Assembly (NCBI RefSeq): GCF_028728205.1
Contig: NZ_JAQYUU010000001.1
Coordinates: 124,001-188,000, forward strand
Direction of reading: 5' to 3'
DNA length: 64,000 nucleotides
Origin: Clostridium sp. 'White wine YQ'
GTDB taxonomy: Bacteria > Bacillota > Clostridia > Clostridiales > Clostridiaceae
A program made the position numbers and the translations under genes. This document shows, piece after piece, positions 55,255 to 64,000 of the stretch; position 1 is the first letter of the stretch, and the number at the start of each line of letters is the position of its first letter. The notes under the pieces were generated by a model. That model was not told the origin of the DNA, made no database searches, and was given only the letters and a program-made list of their open reading frames with translations.

Positions 55255-57594
55255 ATGGAAGAAACAGATAATAAATTAGGATTGACAAAAACAGAAGTGG
55301 AACAAAGAAAAAAAGCTGGGTTAGTTAATGTTGTTGTAAGTCCTCCATCAAGAACATGGCTTCAGATAATTAGAGCAAATGTATTTACAAGATTTAGTGC
55401 GATAAATCTAGTGTTAGCAGCAATGGTGATCGTTGCAGGATCACCTAAAAATGCATTATTTGCCTTTGTGATAATAACAAATTCTATTATAGGGATATTC
55501 CAAGAAACTAGAGCGAAAAAAACAATTGAAGAACTTTCTCTCTTGAGTAAGTCTAAGGTTAAGGTTGTTAGAGATGGTATAGATGTGTTGATTAATTCAG
55601 AAGAAATAGTCCTTGATGATGTTATTATTTTAGAACCAGGTATTCAATTAGTTACGGATTCAGTTTTATTACCAATGGGAGACGTAGAAGTTGATGAATC
55701 AATGCTTACTGGTGAATCAGATTATATTGGGAAAAAGAAAGAAGACAACCTTTTATCAGGAAGTTTTATTGTTTCAGGTTATGGTTATGGGAAAGTAATA
55801 AAGGTAGGAGAAGATACCTATGCAGCTAAATTATCCAAAGAAGCTAAAAAATTTAAAGTTATTAATTCTGAAATGCAAGGAGCTATTAATAAAATATTAA
55901 AGTATATTATGTGGCTTATAGTACCAATAGGAACACTTTTAATTGTAACACAGATATTATTTACAAAATCCACTTGGCAAGAGGCATTTATAAGTGCAGT
56001 GGCAGGAGTAGTGGGAATGGTTCCAGAAGGCTTAGTTCTATTGACAAGTGCTACTTTTCTAGTAGGAGTAATTAGACTTTCAAAATATAAAACCTTAGTG
56101 CAAGAACTTCCTGCAACTGAAGTGTTAGCTAGAGTAGACACTATGTGCATAGATAAAACAGGAACCATAACAGAGGGGAAACTTAAGATAGTAGATATAA
56201 TTCCCTGGAAGGAGAATGATATCAAAGATATAAAAGAGATTTTAGGAACCTTTATTAAAAGTTTCCCTGGAGGTAATGCGACTTTTGATGCTTTAAGAAA
56301 GGAAATACCTATATCTAACAAATACATAGTTAAACATATGGAACCCTTTGATTCAACAAAAAAGTGGAGCGGAATAGAAGTTGAAGGGATAGGAAGCTTT
56401 GTTTTGGGAGCACCTGAAATGATTGTGAAGAATGACTATATAGAAGTTAGAAGTATAGTAGAACAGGAGGCTGAAAAAGGAAGAAGAGTATTAATTTTAG
56501 CACATTTTAAACATAAAAATTTAAATGAAAATTTACCAGAAGATATTGAGCCAATGGCAATACTTTTGATGGAGGATGTTATAAGGAAAGATGCTAGCGA
56601 AACCCTTGCTTATTTTAGAAAACAGGGAGTGAATATTAAGATAATTTCGGGAGATAATCCTATTACTGTGGCATCAGTTTCCAAGAAAGTAGGAGTTGAA
56701 AACTCACATAAATATATAGATGCTAGAAACTTACCAGAGGATATAGAAGAACTTTCTAAAGTAATAGAGGAGAATGTTATTTTTGGCAGAGTGACTCCAT
56801 ATCAGAAACAAAAACTAGTAAAAGCTTTGCAGGCTAGTGGAAGAATAGTTGCAATGACTGGAGATGGAATTAATGATGTTTTGGCACTCAAGGAATCAGA
56901 TTGCGGAATCGCTATGGCCTCAGGAAGTGATGCTACTAAAGCAGTAGCTCAGTTAGTTCTATTGGAATCAAATTTTGATGCATTACCAAGGGTAGTAGAA
57001 GAGGGAAGAAAGATGATAAATAATTTAGAGAGAGTATCAGAACTATATTTGTCTAAGACTGTATATTCAATTCTGCTTTCACTTATTTTTGCTCTTATTT
57101 TCTTGCCTTTTCCATATGATCCTATACAGTTAAGTTTAGTAGGTTCAATAGGCATTGGATTTCCATCGATGTTTTTAGCCTTGATTCCTAATAAGGCGTT
57201 GGTTCATAGAGGATTTTTAAAACGGATTTTATCTATATCAATACCAAATGGAATAAGCATCAGCTTAGGGACTCTTCTGGTATATCTTATTGCATATTAT
57301 CAAGGAAGGCCAATTGAAGAGTTAAGGACCTTAAGTATATTAGTATCAGGATGTATTAGCCTATTAATTTTACTCAATGTTTCTAAGCCATTAAACTTAT
57401 TTAAAGGAACCTTGGTTGCGCTAATGGCAATTGTGTTTTTCTTGTCTTTTGTAGTTAAGATATCAGCTGAATTCTTTGGCTTTAGTATAATTAATATTTT
57501 TGATGTAATATTAATTATTGCTGTAGTTGCAGTAAGCTGGGCAATGAATAATGTTTTTATAAAAATAGAAAAAAATATAAATAGACATCCATAA
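55255..57594 (+). CDS. Cation-translocating P-type ATPase (CtpE-like)
   Basis: An E1-E2 ATPase of about 779 residues. Actuator TGES is in DESMLTGESDYIG. The transmembrane segment has MVPEGLVLL. The phosphorylation site is DKTGTITEG, and the hinge is MTGDGINDVLALK. The arrangement RANVFTR, SGSFIVSGYG, MVPEGLVL, VQELPATE resembles mycobacterial CtpE, a calcium transporter, from memory; the ion here is not proven. ATG 55255 follows AAGGTGAAATT and is preferred over ATG 55234. Ten membrane helices are plausible. Confidence 0.9.
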   Translation: MEETDNKLGLTKTEVEQRKKAGLVNVVVSPPSRTWLQIIRANVFTRFSAINLVLAAMVIVAGSPKNALFAFVIITNSIIGIFQETRAKKTIEELSLLSKSKVKVVRDGIDVLINSEEIVLDDVIILEPGIQLVTDSVLLPMGDVEVDESMLTGESDYIGKKKEDNLLSGSFIVSGYGYGKVIKVGEDTYAAKLSKEAKKFKVINSEMQGAINKILKYIMWLIVPIGTLLIVTQILFTKSTWQEAFISAVAGVVGMVPEGLVLLTSATFLVGVIRLSKYKTLVQELPATEVLARVDTMCIDKTGTITEGKLKIVDIIPWKENDIKDIKEILGTFIKSFPGGNATFDALRKEIPISNKYIVKHMEPFDSTKKWSGIEVEGIGSFVLGAPEMIVKNDYIEVRSIVEQEAEKGRRVLILAHFKHKNLNENLPEDIEPMAILLMEDVIRKDASETLAYFRKQGVNIKIISGDNPITVASVSKKVGVENSHKYIDARNLPEDIEELSKVIEENVIFGRVTPYQKQKLVKALQASGRIVAMTGDGINDVLALKESDCGIAMASGSDATKAVAQLVLLESNFDALPRVVEEGRKMINNLERVSELYLSKTVYSILLSLIFALIFLPFPYDPIQLSLVGSIGIGFPSMFLALIPNKALVHRGFLKRILSISIPNGISISLGTLLVYLIAYYQGRPIEELRTLSILVSGCISLLILLNVSKPLNLFKGTLVALMAIVFFLSFVVKISAEFFGFSIINIFDVILIIAVVAVSWAMNNVFIKIEKNINRHP

Positions 57595-57625
57595 TAGGAT
57601 GAACTATTTATATTTTTTATTAAAT

Positions 57626-59506
57626 TTAATGATTTTTTTTCTTTTTAAAGTTTTTATTGTTTGTTGAATGAGCTTTATTATTTTCTTTTCCAGCCTTAAC
57701 CTTTGGAGGTGTAGGAGGAATTAAGCATTTAGGGCCAAAACCTATGAGATCTTCCCTACCAGCTTTTGTTAAAGCTTTTTTTACTAAATTATAATTCTTA
57801 GGAACTCTAAATTGTATTAAAGCTCTTTGCATATCCTTTTCTTCTTGAGTCTTTGGAGTATATATTTTTTCTCCTGTTAGTGGATGAATTCCTGTGTAAA
57901 AAATGGTAGTGGAAAGTGACCCAGGTGTTGGATAAAAATCTTGAATTTGCTCTGGATTATATCCCATTTCTTTAACGTATAAAGCGAGTTCTATAGCAGA
58001 ATTTAAATCTGACCCTGGATGAGAGCTCATTAAATAAGGAACCAGAAATTGTTTTTTTCCTATTGATTTATTTATATCAAAGTATTTCTTTACGAATTTA
58101 TCGTAAACATCTCGACCAGGTTTTCCCATTTGCTTTAATACCTTAGGAGCAACATGTTCAGGAGCAACCTTAAGTTGACCACTTATGTGATGTTCGCATA
58201 ACTCTCTAAAAAACTCAGTGTTTTTATCGTGAATTAGGTAATCATATCTTATACCTGAACGAACAAATACTTTTTTTATACCAGGCAAACTTCTAACTTT
58301 CCTTAATACACCAAGATATTCAGTATGATCTATTATTAAGTTGCTGCAAGGTTTTGGAAACATACATTGTTTGTCTCTACAGGTTCCATGCTCTTCTTGC
58401 TTTTTACATGATTTGTGTCTGAAATTAGCAGTAGGACCTCCAATGTCATGAATATAACCTTTGAAATCATCTAACGTAGTTAAGATCTTAGCTTCATCTA
58501 CTATAGATTCAGAACTTCTATTTTGGATGATTCTTCCTTGATGGAAGGTTAGCGCACAGAAAGAGCAAGAACCATAACATCCTCTATGTGAAGTTATAGA
58601 AAACTTAACTTCTGTTATTGCAGGAATACCCCCTTCAGAATCATAAATAGGATGAGGCTTTCTGGTATAAGGAAGATTATATGTAAAATCCATTTCTTCT
58701 TGAGTTAATGGAGCTTGAGGAATATTCTGAACTAAAAATCTATCACCATGAGGTTGAATAATAGTTTTTCCTCTAATTGGATCTTGTTCATAAAACTCAA
58801 TACTATAACTTTCATTATATGCTAATTTGTCTGTTGACACTTCTTCAAAAGAAGGGACTAATATATAATTTTTTAAGCTTGAAATATCCTTAGTCAAGTA
58901 ACAAGTTCCATTAACACTTGTAAGTTTTGATATATCTAATCCATAGCGTAATAAATCAGCTATTTGAACAACTGGTTTTTCACCCATTCCATATATTAAA
59001 AGATCGGCCTTTGAATCTAATAAAATACTTCTTCTTACTTTATTATCCCAATAATCATAGTGTGCAAATCTTCTCAAAGAAGCTTCTATTCCACCAATAA
59101 TGATTGGAACATCCTTATAGGCTTCTTTAATTCTATTACAATATACAATTACTGCTCTATCAGGTCTATGACCAGATTTTCCTCCAGGAGAATATAAATC
59201 ATCACTTCTTCTTCTTTTAGCAGTAGTATAGTGGTTAACCATGGAGTCTATATTTCCTGAATTAACTAGGAAGGCATACTTAGGCTTACCTAGTTTTTTA
59301 AAGTCGTCAGCGTTATTCCAATTAGGTTGAGCTATAATTCCTACAGTATATCCTTGAGCCTCTAAGGTTCTTCCTATAATAGCAGTTCCAAATGAGGGAT
59401 GGTCTACATAAGCATCACCAGTAACAATAATAAAATCTAATTGCTCTATATTTCTCTTTATTAAATCCTGTTTATTTATGGGTAAAAATTCTTTAACTAA
59501 ATTCAT
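57626..59506 (-). CDS. YgiQ family radical SAM protein
   Basis: A 626-residue radical SAM protein of the YgiQ family, whose substrate is not known. The N-terminal domain has [19 protein letters not shown] and [22 protein letters not shown]. The iron-sulfur motif is [13 protein letters not shown]. The later part has [10 protein letters not shown], a Cys-rich segment ([21 protein letters not shown]) and [12 protein letters not shown] with YPTPGSLST. The C-terminus is Lys/Asn-rich. It is convergent with the P-type ATPase gene, 31 bases apart. Confidence 0.93.
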   Translation of the reverse strand: MNLVKEFLPINKQDLIKRNIEQLDFIIVTGDAYVDHPSFGTAIIGRTLEAQGYTVGIIAQPNWNNADDFKKLGKPKYAFLVNSGNIDSMVNHYTTAKRRRSDDLYSPGGKSGHRPDRAVIVYCNRIKEAYKDVPIIIGGIEASLRRFAHYDYWDNKVRRSILLDSKADLLIYGMGEKPVVQIADLLRYGLDISKLTSVNGTCYLTKDISSLKNYILVPSFEEVSTDKLAYNESYSIEFYEQDPIRGKTIIQPHGDRFLVQNIPQAPLTQEEMDFTYNLPYTRKPHPIYDSEGGIPAITEVKFSITSHRGCYGSCSFCALTFHQGRIIQNRSSESIVDEAKILTTLDDFKGYIHDIGGPTANFRHKSCKKQEEHGTCRDKQCMFPKPCSNLIIDHTEYLGVLRKVRSLPGIKKVFVRSGIRYDYLIHDKNTEFFRELCEHHISGQLKVAPEHVAPKVLKQMGKPGRDVYDKFVKKYFDINKSIGKKQFLVPYLMSSHPGSDLNSAIELALYVKEMGYNPEQIQDFYPTPGSLSTTIFYTGIHPLTGEKIYTPKTQEEKDMQRALIQFRVPKNYNLVKKALTKAGREDLIGFGPKCLIPPTPPKVKAGKENNKAHSTNNKNFKKKKNH

Positions 59507-59675
59507 TAGAAAATCGACCTTTCCATTTCAGTTTCATAATCAATATATGATAACACATCATTAGAAATAATAGCAACTTAAATGCCTTAAAACTTAGTTT
59601 TTTTGTTGCTTTTTTACCTAGATATAATATAATGAATTAGGAATTAAATTATTTTGAAATGAAAGGGTGAAAAAA

Positions 59676-59765
59676 GTGGAGGCAGGACCGGAAGGTAGTT
59701 CGATATACAAAGTTATAACAAATGAATACATGGAAGGAATTGGTCTTCATACCCTAAGAGTATAA
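59676..59765 (+). CDS. Possible 29-residue leader ORF upstream of the MgtE-N/CBS gene
   Basis: A GTG-started frame (MEAGPEGSSIYK...) has AAAGGGTG six bases upstream. It ends 52 bases before the next gene. Its second half overlaps a possible stem (GAAGGAAT with ATTCCTTC, about 59753 region flanks), so it may be a leader peptide or part of a structured 5' region. Two AT-rich -10-like boxes lie near 59620-59632. Confidence 0.35.
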   Translation: MEAGPEGSSIYKVITNEYMEGIGLHTLRV

Positions 59766-59817
59766 ACATGCCTATTCCTTCTTATAAAAAGTAAAAATTA
59801 AATAAGGAGGAGTAGGC

Positions 59818-61083
59818 GTGAAAAAGTTAAATGTGTTTCTATACAGCTCAATTCTGAATAAAAAGGTATATGACGAATTTGATGATGTACTTGGAATTTT
59901 AAAGGATGCATATGTTACGACTGAAGAGGGATACCCACGTATTATTGGATATAGGGTGAAAAAAGGAAATGTAATGTATGAATTTGAATTTAGAAATATA
60001 GATTTTTATTTAAATGATAATAGTAAAATTGTTATTAAAACAAGAGGTAGCAAAGAAATTCTTCCTAGGAGTTATAGTTATCTACTATCTCAAAATCTAT
60101 TAGATAAAAACATAGTAGATATAAATGGAAAGCAAGTAGTAAGAGTAAATGATCTTAGAATAGTTGAGATTGCAGGTGAGTATAGAGTTGTAGCAGTTGA
60201 AACAGGAACATTAGCTATCTATAGAAGAAAAGGCATTGAGAAAATGGTACAGCCTATAATGAAATTATTTCATAAAGATATAGATGAGCAAGCTATTATG
60301 TGGGATGATGTTGAATCCTTAGAATTAGTTAATGATTCACTACAGATTACAGACCCTTATCAAAAGCTATCAAAGCTACATCCAGCAGATTTAGCAGATA
60401 TATTAGAAGACTTGGATTCTCAATATAGAAAAAAAATATTTGAAACACTAGATGAAGATTTAATGGCAGATACTTTAGAGGAAATGGAACCAGAATACAA
60501 GGGGACAGTAATCAAAGAGTTATCTGAACTTAAGCAGGCAGAAGTATTGGAAAACCTACCTAATGATGAAATTGCTGATATCTTGGATGAATTAGACGAT
60601 GAATCAAGAGAAAAAATACTTATTTCATTAGAAAAAGGTGATGCAGAAGAAGTTAAAGAACTTCTTTCATATGAAGATGAAACTGCAGGAAGTATAATGA
60701 ATAAAGATTTTATTGCTTTAAATATAGATATTACAGTAAGGGAAGCAATAGAAATATTTAGAGAAACTAAGCCGGATGATGAAGTAATGTATTCCATATA
60801 TATTACTGATGGGGAAGGAAAGTTACTTGGTTCAGTTGCGTTAAAAGATCTAATTATGAATGAGGATAATGTGAAACTTTCTGAAATAATGAATGATAAA
60901 GTTGAGAAGGTAACACATAATGATTCATTAGATGAATTGGTAGAAAAGGAAAGTAAATATGACCTTTTATCCATTCCTGTAGTAGATGATGAAAATAAGC
61001 TGTTAGGAATTGTTTTAATGCACGACTTAGTAGATGAAATATTGTTGCCGTTTTGGAGAAAGAAAAATAGAAAAGCAGTTTAA
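59818..61083 (+). CDS. Soluble PRC-barrel/MgtE-N/CBS-domain protein
   Basis: The first about 165 residues resemble two PRC-barrel-like units. Then comes an MgtE intracellular N domain (about 190-290) with LHPADLADILEDLDSQYRKKIF and LPNDEIADILDELDDE, and a CBS pair (about 290-415) beginning YEDETAGSIMNKDFI and ending IVLMHDLVDEILLPFW. In MgtE channels these parts sense magnesium, but the membrane channel domain is missing here, so this is probably a regulatory protein. GTG 59818 follows AAGGAGGAG. 421 residues. Confidence 0.88.
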   Translation: MKKLNVFLYSSILNKKVYDEFDDVLGILKDAYVTTEEGYPRIIGYRVKKGNVMYEFEFRNIDFYLNDNSKIVIKTRGSKEILPRSYSYLLSQNLLDKNIVDINGKQVVRVNDLRIVEIAGEYRVVAVETGTLAIYRRKGIEKMVQPIMKLFHKDIDEQAIMWDDVESLELVNDSLQITDPYQKLSKLHPADLADILEDLDSQYRKKIFETLDEDLMADTLEEMEPEYKGTVIKELSELKQAEVLENLPNDEIADILDELDDESREKILISLEKGDAEEVKELLSYEDETAGSIMNKDFIALNIDITVREAIEIFRETKPDDEVMYSIYITDGEGKLLGSVALKDLIMNEDNVKLSEIMNDKVEKVTHNDSLDELVEKESKYDLLSIPVVDDENKLLGIVLMHDLVDEILLPFWRKKNRKAV

Positions 61084-61117
61084 TTAAAGTATAAAATAAA
61101 TATTATTTATAAATATA

Positions 61118-61174
61118 GAGGAATAACTTAAAAATGATTATTTAAACAATAATATCATTTGTAAGTTATTCCTC
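61118..61174 (+). terminator. Long hairpin, probable terminator
   Basis: A perfect 13 bp outer stem (GAGGAATAACTTA with TAAGTTATTCCTC) with an inner AAATGAT/ATCATTT helix lies 34 bases after the MgtE-N gene. There is no U-tract, so termination is likely but not certain. Confidence 0.6.
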
Positions 61175-61310
61175 AAATGCTTTGAATGTAAAATATTAGA
61201 ACGAGTGTGAAAATAATAAGTTTCTTCATACATTATTATTAAATTAATAAGGAATAATAGAAAAAGGTAAGGATTCAAAAAAAATAAAAATAAAAGTTTG
61301 AAAAAACTTG

Positions 61311-61338
61311 TTGACTTTTAGAATAAAGAGCATATAAT
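61311..61338 (+). promoter_or_regulatory. Promoter of the cysK T-box transcript
   Basis: TTGACT and TATAAT are separated by 16 bp. Transcription would start near 61345, ahead of the T-box leader. Confidence 0.75.
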
Positions 61339-61389
61339 TAAGTATATAAACCATATCAAAATAGTGGGAATTAAAAGTTGTGAAAAAGA

Positions 61390-61676
61390 AGAGTAACTTA
61401 GAGGAAAAGTTAAGATAACTAATTTAAGGGGATAATTTAAATTCGGTTAATCCGTTAGTTATCTAGAAAGAGAGAAGGCGGTGGTGGAAAGCCTTTACTT
61501 AAATCTTTGTGAAGTGCGCTTTGGAGCTGATATCCTGAAAAATTACTTTAGTAGGGTTATCCGGATTTCATCCGTTAAAATGATTTTAAGGTGAAGCGTT
61601 ATGTGCTTAATTAGAGTGGAACCGCGGGTTATCTCGTCTCTATAATTTATTAGAGATTGGGATTTTTTTTTACCCT
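61390..61676 (+). ncRNA. T-box leader (cysteine-type) upstream of cysK
   Basis: T-box leaders bind a specific uncharged tRNA and then allow read-through into the gene. The conserved T-box sequence AGAGTGGAACCGCGGGT is at 61613-61629, followed by a terminator hairpin (about 61631-61664) and a nine-T run. The Stem I landmarks AGAGAG (61471 region) and CTTTGGAGCTG (61519-61529) are present. The triplet TGC at 61515-61517 stands at the specifier position by comparison with known leaders and would read tRNA-Cys, which fits cysK-cysE. Confidence 0.93.
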
Positions 61677-61732
61677 TTAGGAATTTACAAAATTTTAAAA
61701 AATTAATATAAAGATACATGGAGGTATATAGT

Positions 61733-62644
61733 ATGATTTATGAAAATGCGTTACAATTAGTAGGAAACACACCCGTATTAAAGGTAAAGACTTTAACTGA
61801 TGAGAATTCAGCAGAAGTTTATGTTAAACTTGAAAAGTTTAATCCAGGTGGAAGTGTAAAAGATAGAGCTGCACTTGGAATGATTGAAAAAGCAGAAGAA
61901 TTAGGTTTATTAAAACCAGGATCAACAATAGTTGAACCAACTTCTGGTAACACTGGAATAGCAATTGCTATGATAGGAAAACTTAAAGGCTATAGAGTAG
62001 TTATAACTATGCCTGAAACAATGAGTAAAGAAAGAAGAGACCTTTTAAAAGCTTATGGTGCTGAATTAATATTAACTGAAGGTGCTAAAGGTATGAAAGG
62101 AGCAATAGCTAAAGCTACAGAATTAGTTGAGCAAGAAGGATACTTTATGCCACAACAATTTACTAATTTAGCTAATCCAGAAAAACACTATGAAACTACA
62201 GCAGAAGAAATATATAAGGATATTCCAGATTTAGATGCTTTTGTATCAGGAGTTGGTACTGGCGGTACTGTAACTGGAGTTGGTAAGAACTTAAAGAATA
62301 ACCATAAATCTGATGTTAAAGTCATAGCTGTTGAGCCAGCAAAATCACCTGTATTATCAGGCGGAAATCCAGGACCACATAAAATACAAGGTATTGGAGC
62401 AGGTTTCGTTCCAGATATATACGATGCAAGCGTTATTGATGAAATAATTCAAGTAACTGAAGAAGATGCATTTAAAACTGCAAAAGACTTTGCTACAAAA
62501 GAAGGAGTTCTAATAGGAATTTCAGCTGGTGGAGCATTATATGCAGCACTTCAAGTTGCTAAAAAGCTTGGACAAGGTAAAAAAGTATTAGTAATAGCTC
62601 CAGATGGAGGAGAAAAATACATTTCTATGGGCCTATATGATTAA
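61733..62644 (+). CDS. cysK: Cysteine synthase A (O-acetylserine thiol-lyase)
   Basis: CysK makes cysteine from O-acetylserine and sulfide with pyridoxal phosphate. The PLP lysine is in NPGGSVKDRAA. The substrate loop is PTSGNTGIAIA, and the phosphate-binding stretch is GVGTGGTVTGVG. The C-terminal PDGGEKYIS is typical. ATG 61733 with ATGGAGG eight bases upstream gives 303 residues; the upstream in-frame ATG 61718 overlaps the ribosome site. The T-box leader controls it, and cysE follows 12 bases later. Confidence 0.97.
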   Translation: MIYENALQLVGNTPVLKVKTLTDENSAEVYVKLEKFNPGGSVKDRAALGMIEKAEELGLLKPGSTIVEPTSGNTGIAIAMIGKLKGYRVVITMPETMSKERRDLLKAYGAELILTEGAKGMKGAIAKATELVEQEGYFMPQQFTNLANPEKHYETTAEEIYKDIPDLDAFVSGVGTGGTVTGVGKNLKNNHKSDVKVIAVEPAKSPVLSGGNPGPHKIQGIGAGFVPDIYDASVIDEIIQVTEEDAFKTAKDFATKEGVLIGISAGGALYAALQVAKKLGQGKKVLVIAPDGGEKYISMGLYD

Positions 62645-62656
62645 TTAATGTAGGAT

Positions 62657-63250
62657 GTGGTAAGCTTGTTTAAAAATCTAAGATATGATGTTAATAGTGT
62701 CATGAAAAATGACCCAGCTGCAAGAAGTTTTATTGAAGTACTATTGCTTTATCCTGGGATACATGCTTTGATTGCATATAGAATATCACATTATTTCTAT
62801 ACAAAAAAAATGTTTTTCTTAGCCAGACTTATTTCTCAGATTGCTAGATTTCTCACTGGAATTGAAATTCACCCTGGAGCTAAAATAGGCAGAGGTTTAG
62901 TAATAGACCATGGAATGGGTGTTGTAATTGGTGAGACAGCAGAAATTGGTAATGACGTTTTAATATATCATGGTGTAACATTAGGTGGAACTGGTAAGCA
63001 AAAAGGGAAAAGGCATCCTACGATTGGAAGTAATGTAGTAATAGGAAGTGGTGCAAAGGTTCTAGGACCTATTGAGGTTTCTGATGGTGCCAAAATAGGC
63101 GCAAATTCAGTAGTTTTAAAAGATGTTCCCAAAGATGCTACAGCAGTTGGTGCTCCAGCAAGGAATATTGTTAAGACTTCAGCAACTATTATTGAAATTA
63201 CTGATGTCAGAGGAAAAATGAGAAAAATGTTTAATGAAATGGTGATTTGA
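62657..63250 (+). CDS. cysE: Serine O-acetyltransferase
   Basis: CysE makes O-acetylserine, the substrate of CysK. An N-terminal helical part is followed by a left-handed beta-helix with [34 protein letters not shown] and [13 protein letters not shown]; the catalytic histidines are in DHG and YHG. 197 residues is the short Gram-positive form. The start is GTG 62657 or TTG 62666; the ribosome region TAGGATGTGG allows either. It is cotranscribed with cysK under the T-box. Confidence 0.95.
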   Translation: MVSLFKNLRYDVNSVMKNDPAARSFIEVLLLYPGIHALIAYRISHYFYTKKMFFLARLISQIARFLTGIEIHPGAKIGRGLVIDHGMGVVIGETAEIGNDVLIYHGVTLGGTGKQKGKRHPTIGSNVVIGSGAKVLGPIEVSDGAKIGANSVVLKDVPKDATAVGAPARNIVKTSATIIEITDVRGKMRKMFNEMVI

Positions 63251-63254
63251 TTAT

Positions 63255-64000
63255 ATGAAAAAGAACGTTAAGGATAAGATTTTAGAGCACTGTAATTCAT
63301 TAGGACTAGATTTAGTTGGATTTACGGAGTGTAGAGTTTTTGATGAGCTTAGAGGTTTTTATGAAAGTAGGAAAGAACTTTCTCTTGAAAATGAGTTTGA
63401 AGAGAAGGACATAAATAAAAGAGTGAATCCTAACCATTACTATAATAAGGGGAAGACTATAGTTTCTATAGCTTTCCCTTATCTTCATGCATGTGAATAT
63501 GTTGATAATGGATTTTCTGTTTATACACGAGGGAATGACTATCACAAGGTTGTTTTAGAATACCTAGAAAAAATTGCAGGTTTTATTAGGGAGTTAGGAG
63601 GAGAAGCTTATTGTTTCGTTGATTCTAACACTTTACCTGAAAGATACATAGCATATCTAGCAGGCATAGGATTTATAGGGAAAAACAATATGCTTATAAC
63701 TGAGAAATATGGTTCATATGTTTTTTTAGGCGAAATAATAACTGATCTTGAAGTAGAAAATTCTACGAACTTAACATTTGAGAGTTTAAATAAATTTATT
63801 AATTGTGGAGAGTGTAGTATATGTTATAATGAATGCCCAACAAAAGCAATTAATAGCAAAAGAAAAAATCCTAATATATGTTTATCTTATATCACTCAAA
63901 AGAAAGATATTGGGGATATCTGGTTTGATAAATTGGAAGGAAGGATTTTTGGATGTGATAGTTGTCAAAAACTATGTCCATATAATGAAAAAGCAAAAAG
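63255..64000 (+). CDS. queG: Epoxyqueuosine reductase, 3'-truncated by window edge
   Basis: QueG performs the last step of queuosine synthesis in tRNA, using cobalamin and two [4Fe-4S] clusters. ATG 63255 opens a frame that runs off the window after 248 codons. Visible are DSNTLPERYIAYLAGIGFIGKNNMLIT and the cluster motifs CGECSICYNECPTKAI and CDSCQKLCPYN in the expected order. The full protein is usually about 300-380 residues. The ATG lies four bases after the cysE stop, so it is probably in the same operon, an unusual neighbour for cysteine synthesis genes. Confidence 0.93.
   Translation, partial: MKKNVKDKILEHCNSLGLDLVGFTECRVFDELRGFYESRKELSLENEFEEKDINKRVNPNHYYNKGKTIVSIAFPYLHACEYVDNGFSVYTRGNDYHKVVLEYLEKIAGFIRELGGEAYCFVDSNTLPERYIAYLAGIGFIGKNNMLITEKYGSYVFLGEIITDLEVENSTNLTFESLNKFINCGECSICYNECPTKAINSKRKNPNICLSYITQKKDIGDIWFDKLEGRIFGCDSCQKLCPYNEKAK

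Noticed and set aside
55818..56327. Minus-strand ORF of 169 residues inside the P-type ATPase gene
   Set aside because: The plus strand encodes the DKTGT and MVPEG motifs here, so the minus frame is a shadow.
59640..59817. M-box magnesium riboswitch before the MgtE-N/CBS gene
   Set aside because: The conserved M-box core sequence is not present; only a weak stem and a small frame are seen.
60420..60974. Minus-strand ORF of 184 residues, serine-rich
   Set aside because: Mirror image of the Asp/Glu/Leu-rich MgtE-N and CBS domains on the plus strand; no ribosome site.

Overview
The window is AT-rich with short intergenic gaps, Shine-Dalgarno starts and many GTG/TTG starts. It carries an alpha/beta small acid-soluble spore protein, a cysteine T-box leader, a CWB2 (cell wall-binding repeat 2) protein, rubrerythrin, an LPXTG protein and SipW/TasA-type secretion genes. 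Together these point to an anaerobic, spore-forming Bacillota, most likely a Clostridium-like species. The genus is an inference from gene content. No rRNA, tRNA, CRISPR array, prophage or transposase was recognised.

About 1-35 kb is cell-surface polysaccharide biosynthesis. Positions 1-2371 hold rfbA (5' end outside the window), rfbC and rfbB for dTDP-sugar synthesis. Positions 2412-10000 are a first export locus: five glycosyltransferases, a Wzy-like polymerase and a Wzx-like flippase. After a 690 bp non-coding stretch come a pyruvyltransferase, galE and a UDP-HexNAc dehydrogenase. Positions 14778-19004 are an insert of other functions: a lipoprotein, a glucosaminidase/CWB2 protein and a sigma-like factor on the minus strand, then a radical SAM protein preceded by a possible 21-residue peptide. 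Positions 19138-23324 are the regulatory and initiating part of a second locus: CpsB-type phosphatase, CapA/CapB tyrosine kinase pair, NeuD-like acyltransferase and the initiating sugar-phosphate transferase. Positions 23619-31529 follow with an SDR enzyme, three glycosyltransferases, a second Wzy, a WbsX-like protein and a second Wzx. A decayed rfbA-rfbD relic (31573-32526), UDP-glucose dehydrogenase and a UDP-glucuronate 4-epimerase close the region.

Positions 35.5-41.5 kb hold an unrecognised membrane protein, a SulP transporter, small enzymes and the spore protein. Positions 41.7-46.8 kb form a matrix-fibre locus: two SipW-type signal peptidases flank five secreted proteins, at least three of them TasA/CalY-like, and one of those with an LPKTG cell-wall sorting signal. 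Positions 47-64 kb are mostly housekeeping: YhaO/YhaN (SbcD/SbcC-like), rubrerythrin, phosphatidylserine synthase, a lipid kinase, a CtpE-like P-type ATPase, YgiQ, a soluble MgtE-N/CBS protein, T-box-controlled cysK-cysE and the start of queG.

The most unusual non-coding signal is a 104 bp imperfect palindrome. Two complete copies and a truncated third stand in tandem at 50965-51199, and a fourth, about 88% identical, lies at 17024-17127. The fourth copy shows a compensatory base change in the outer stem. The best candidates for an undescribed system are this repeat, the five-protein matrix locus, and the sigma/peptide/radical-SAM neighbourhood.
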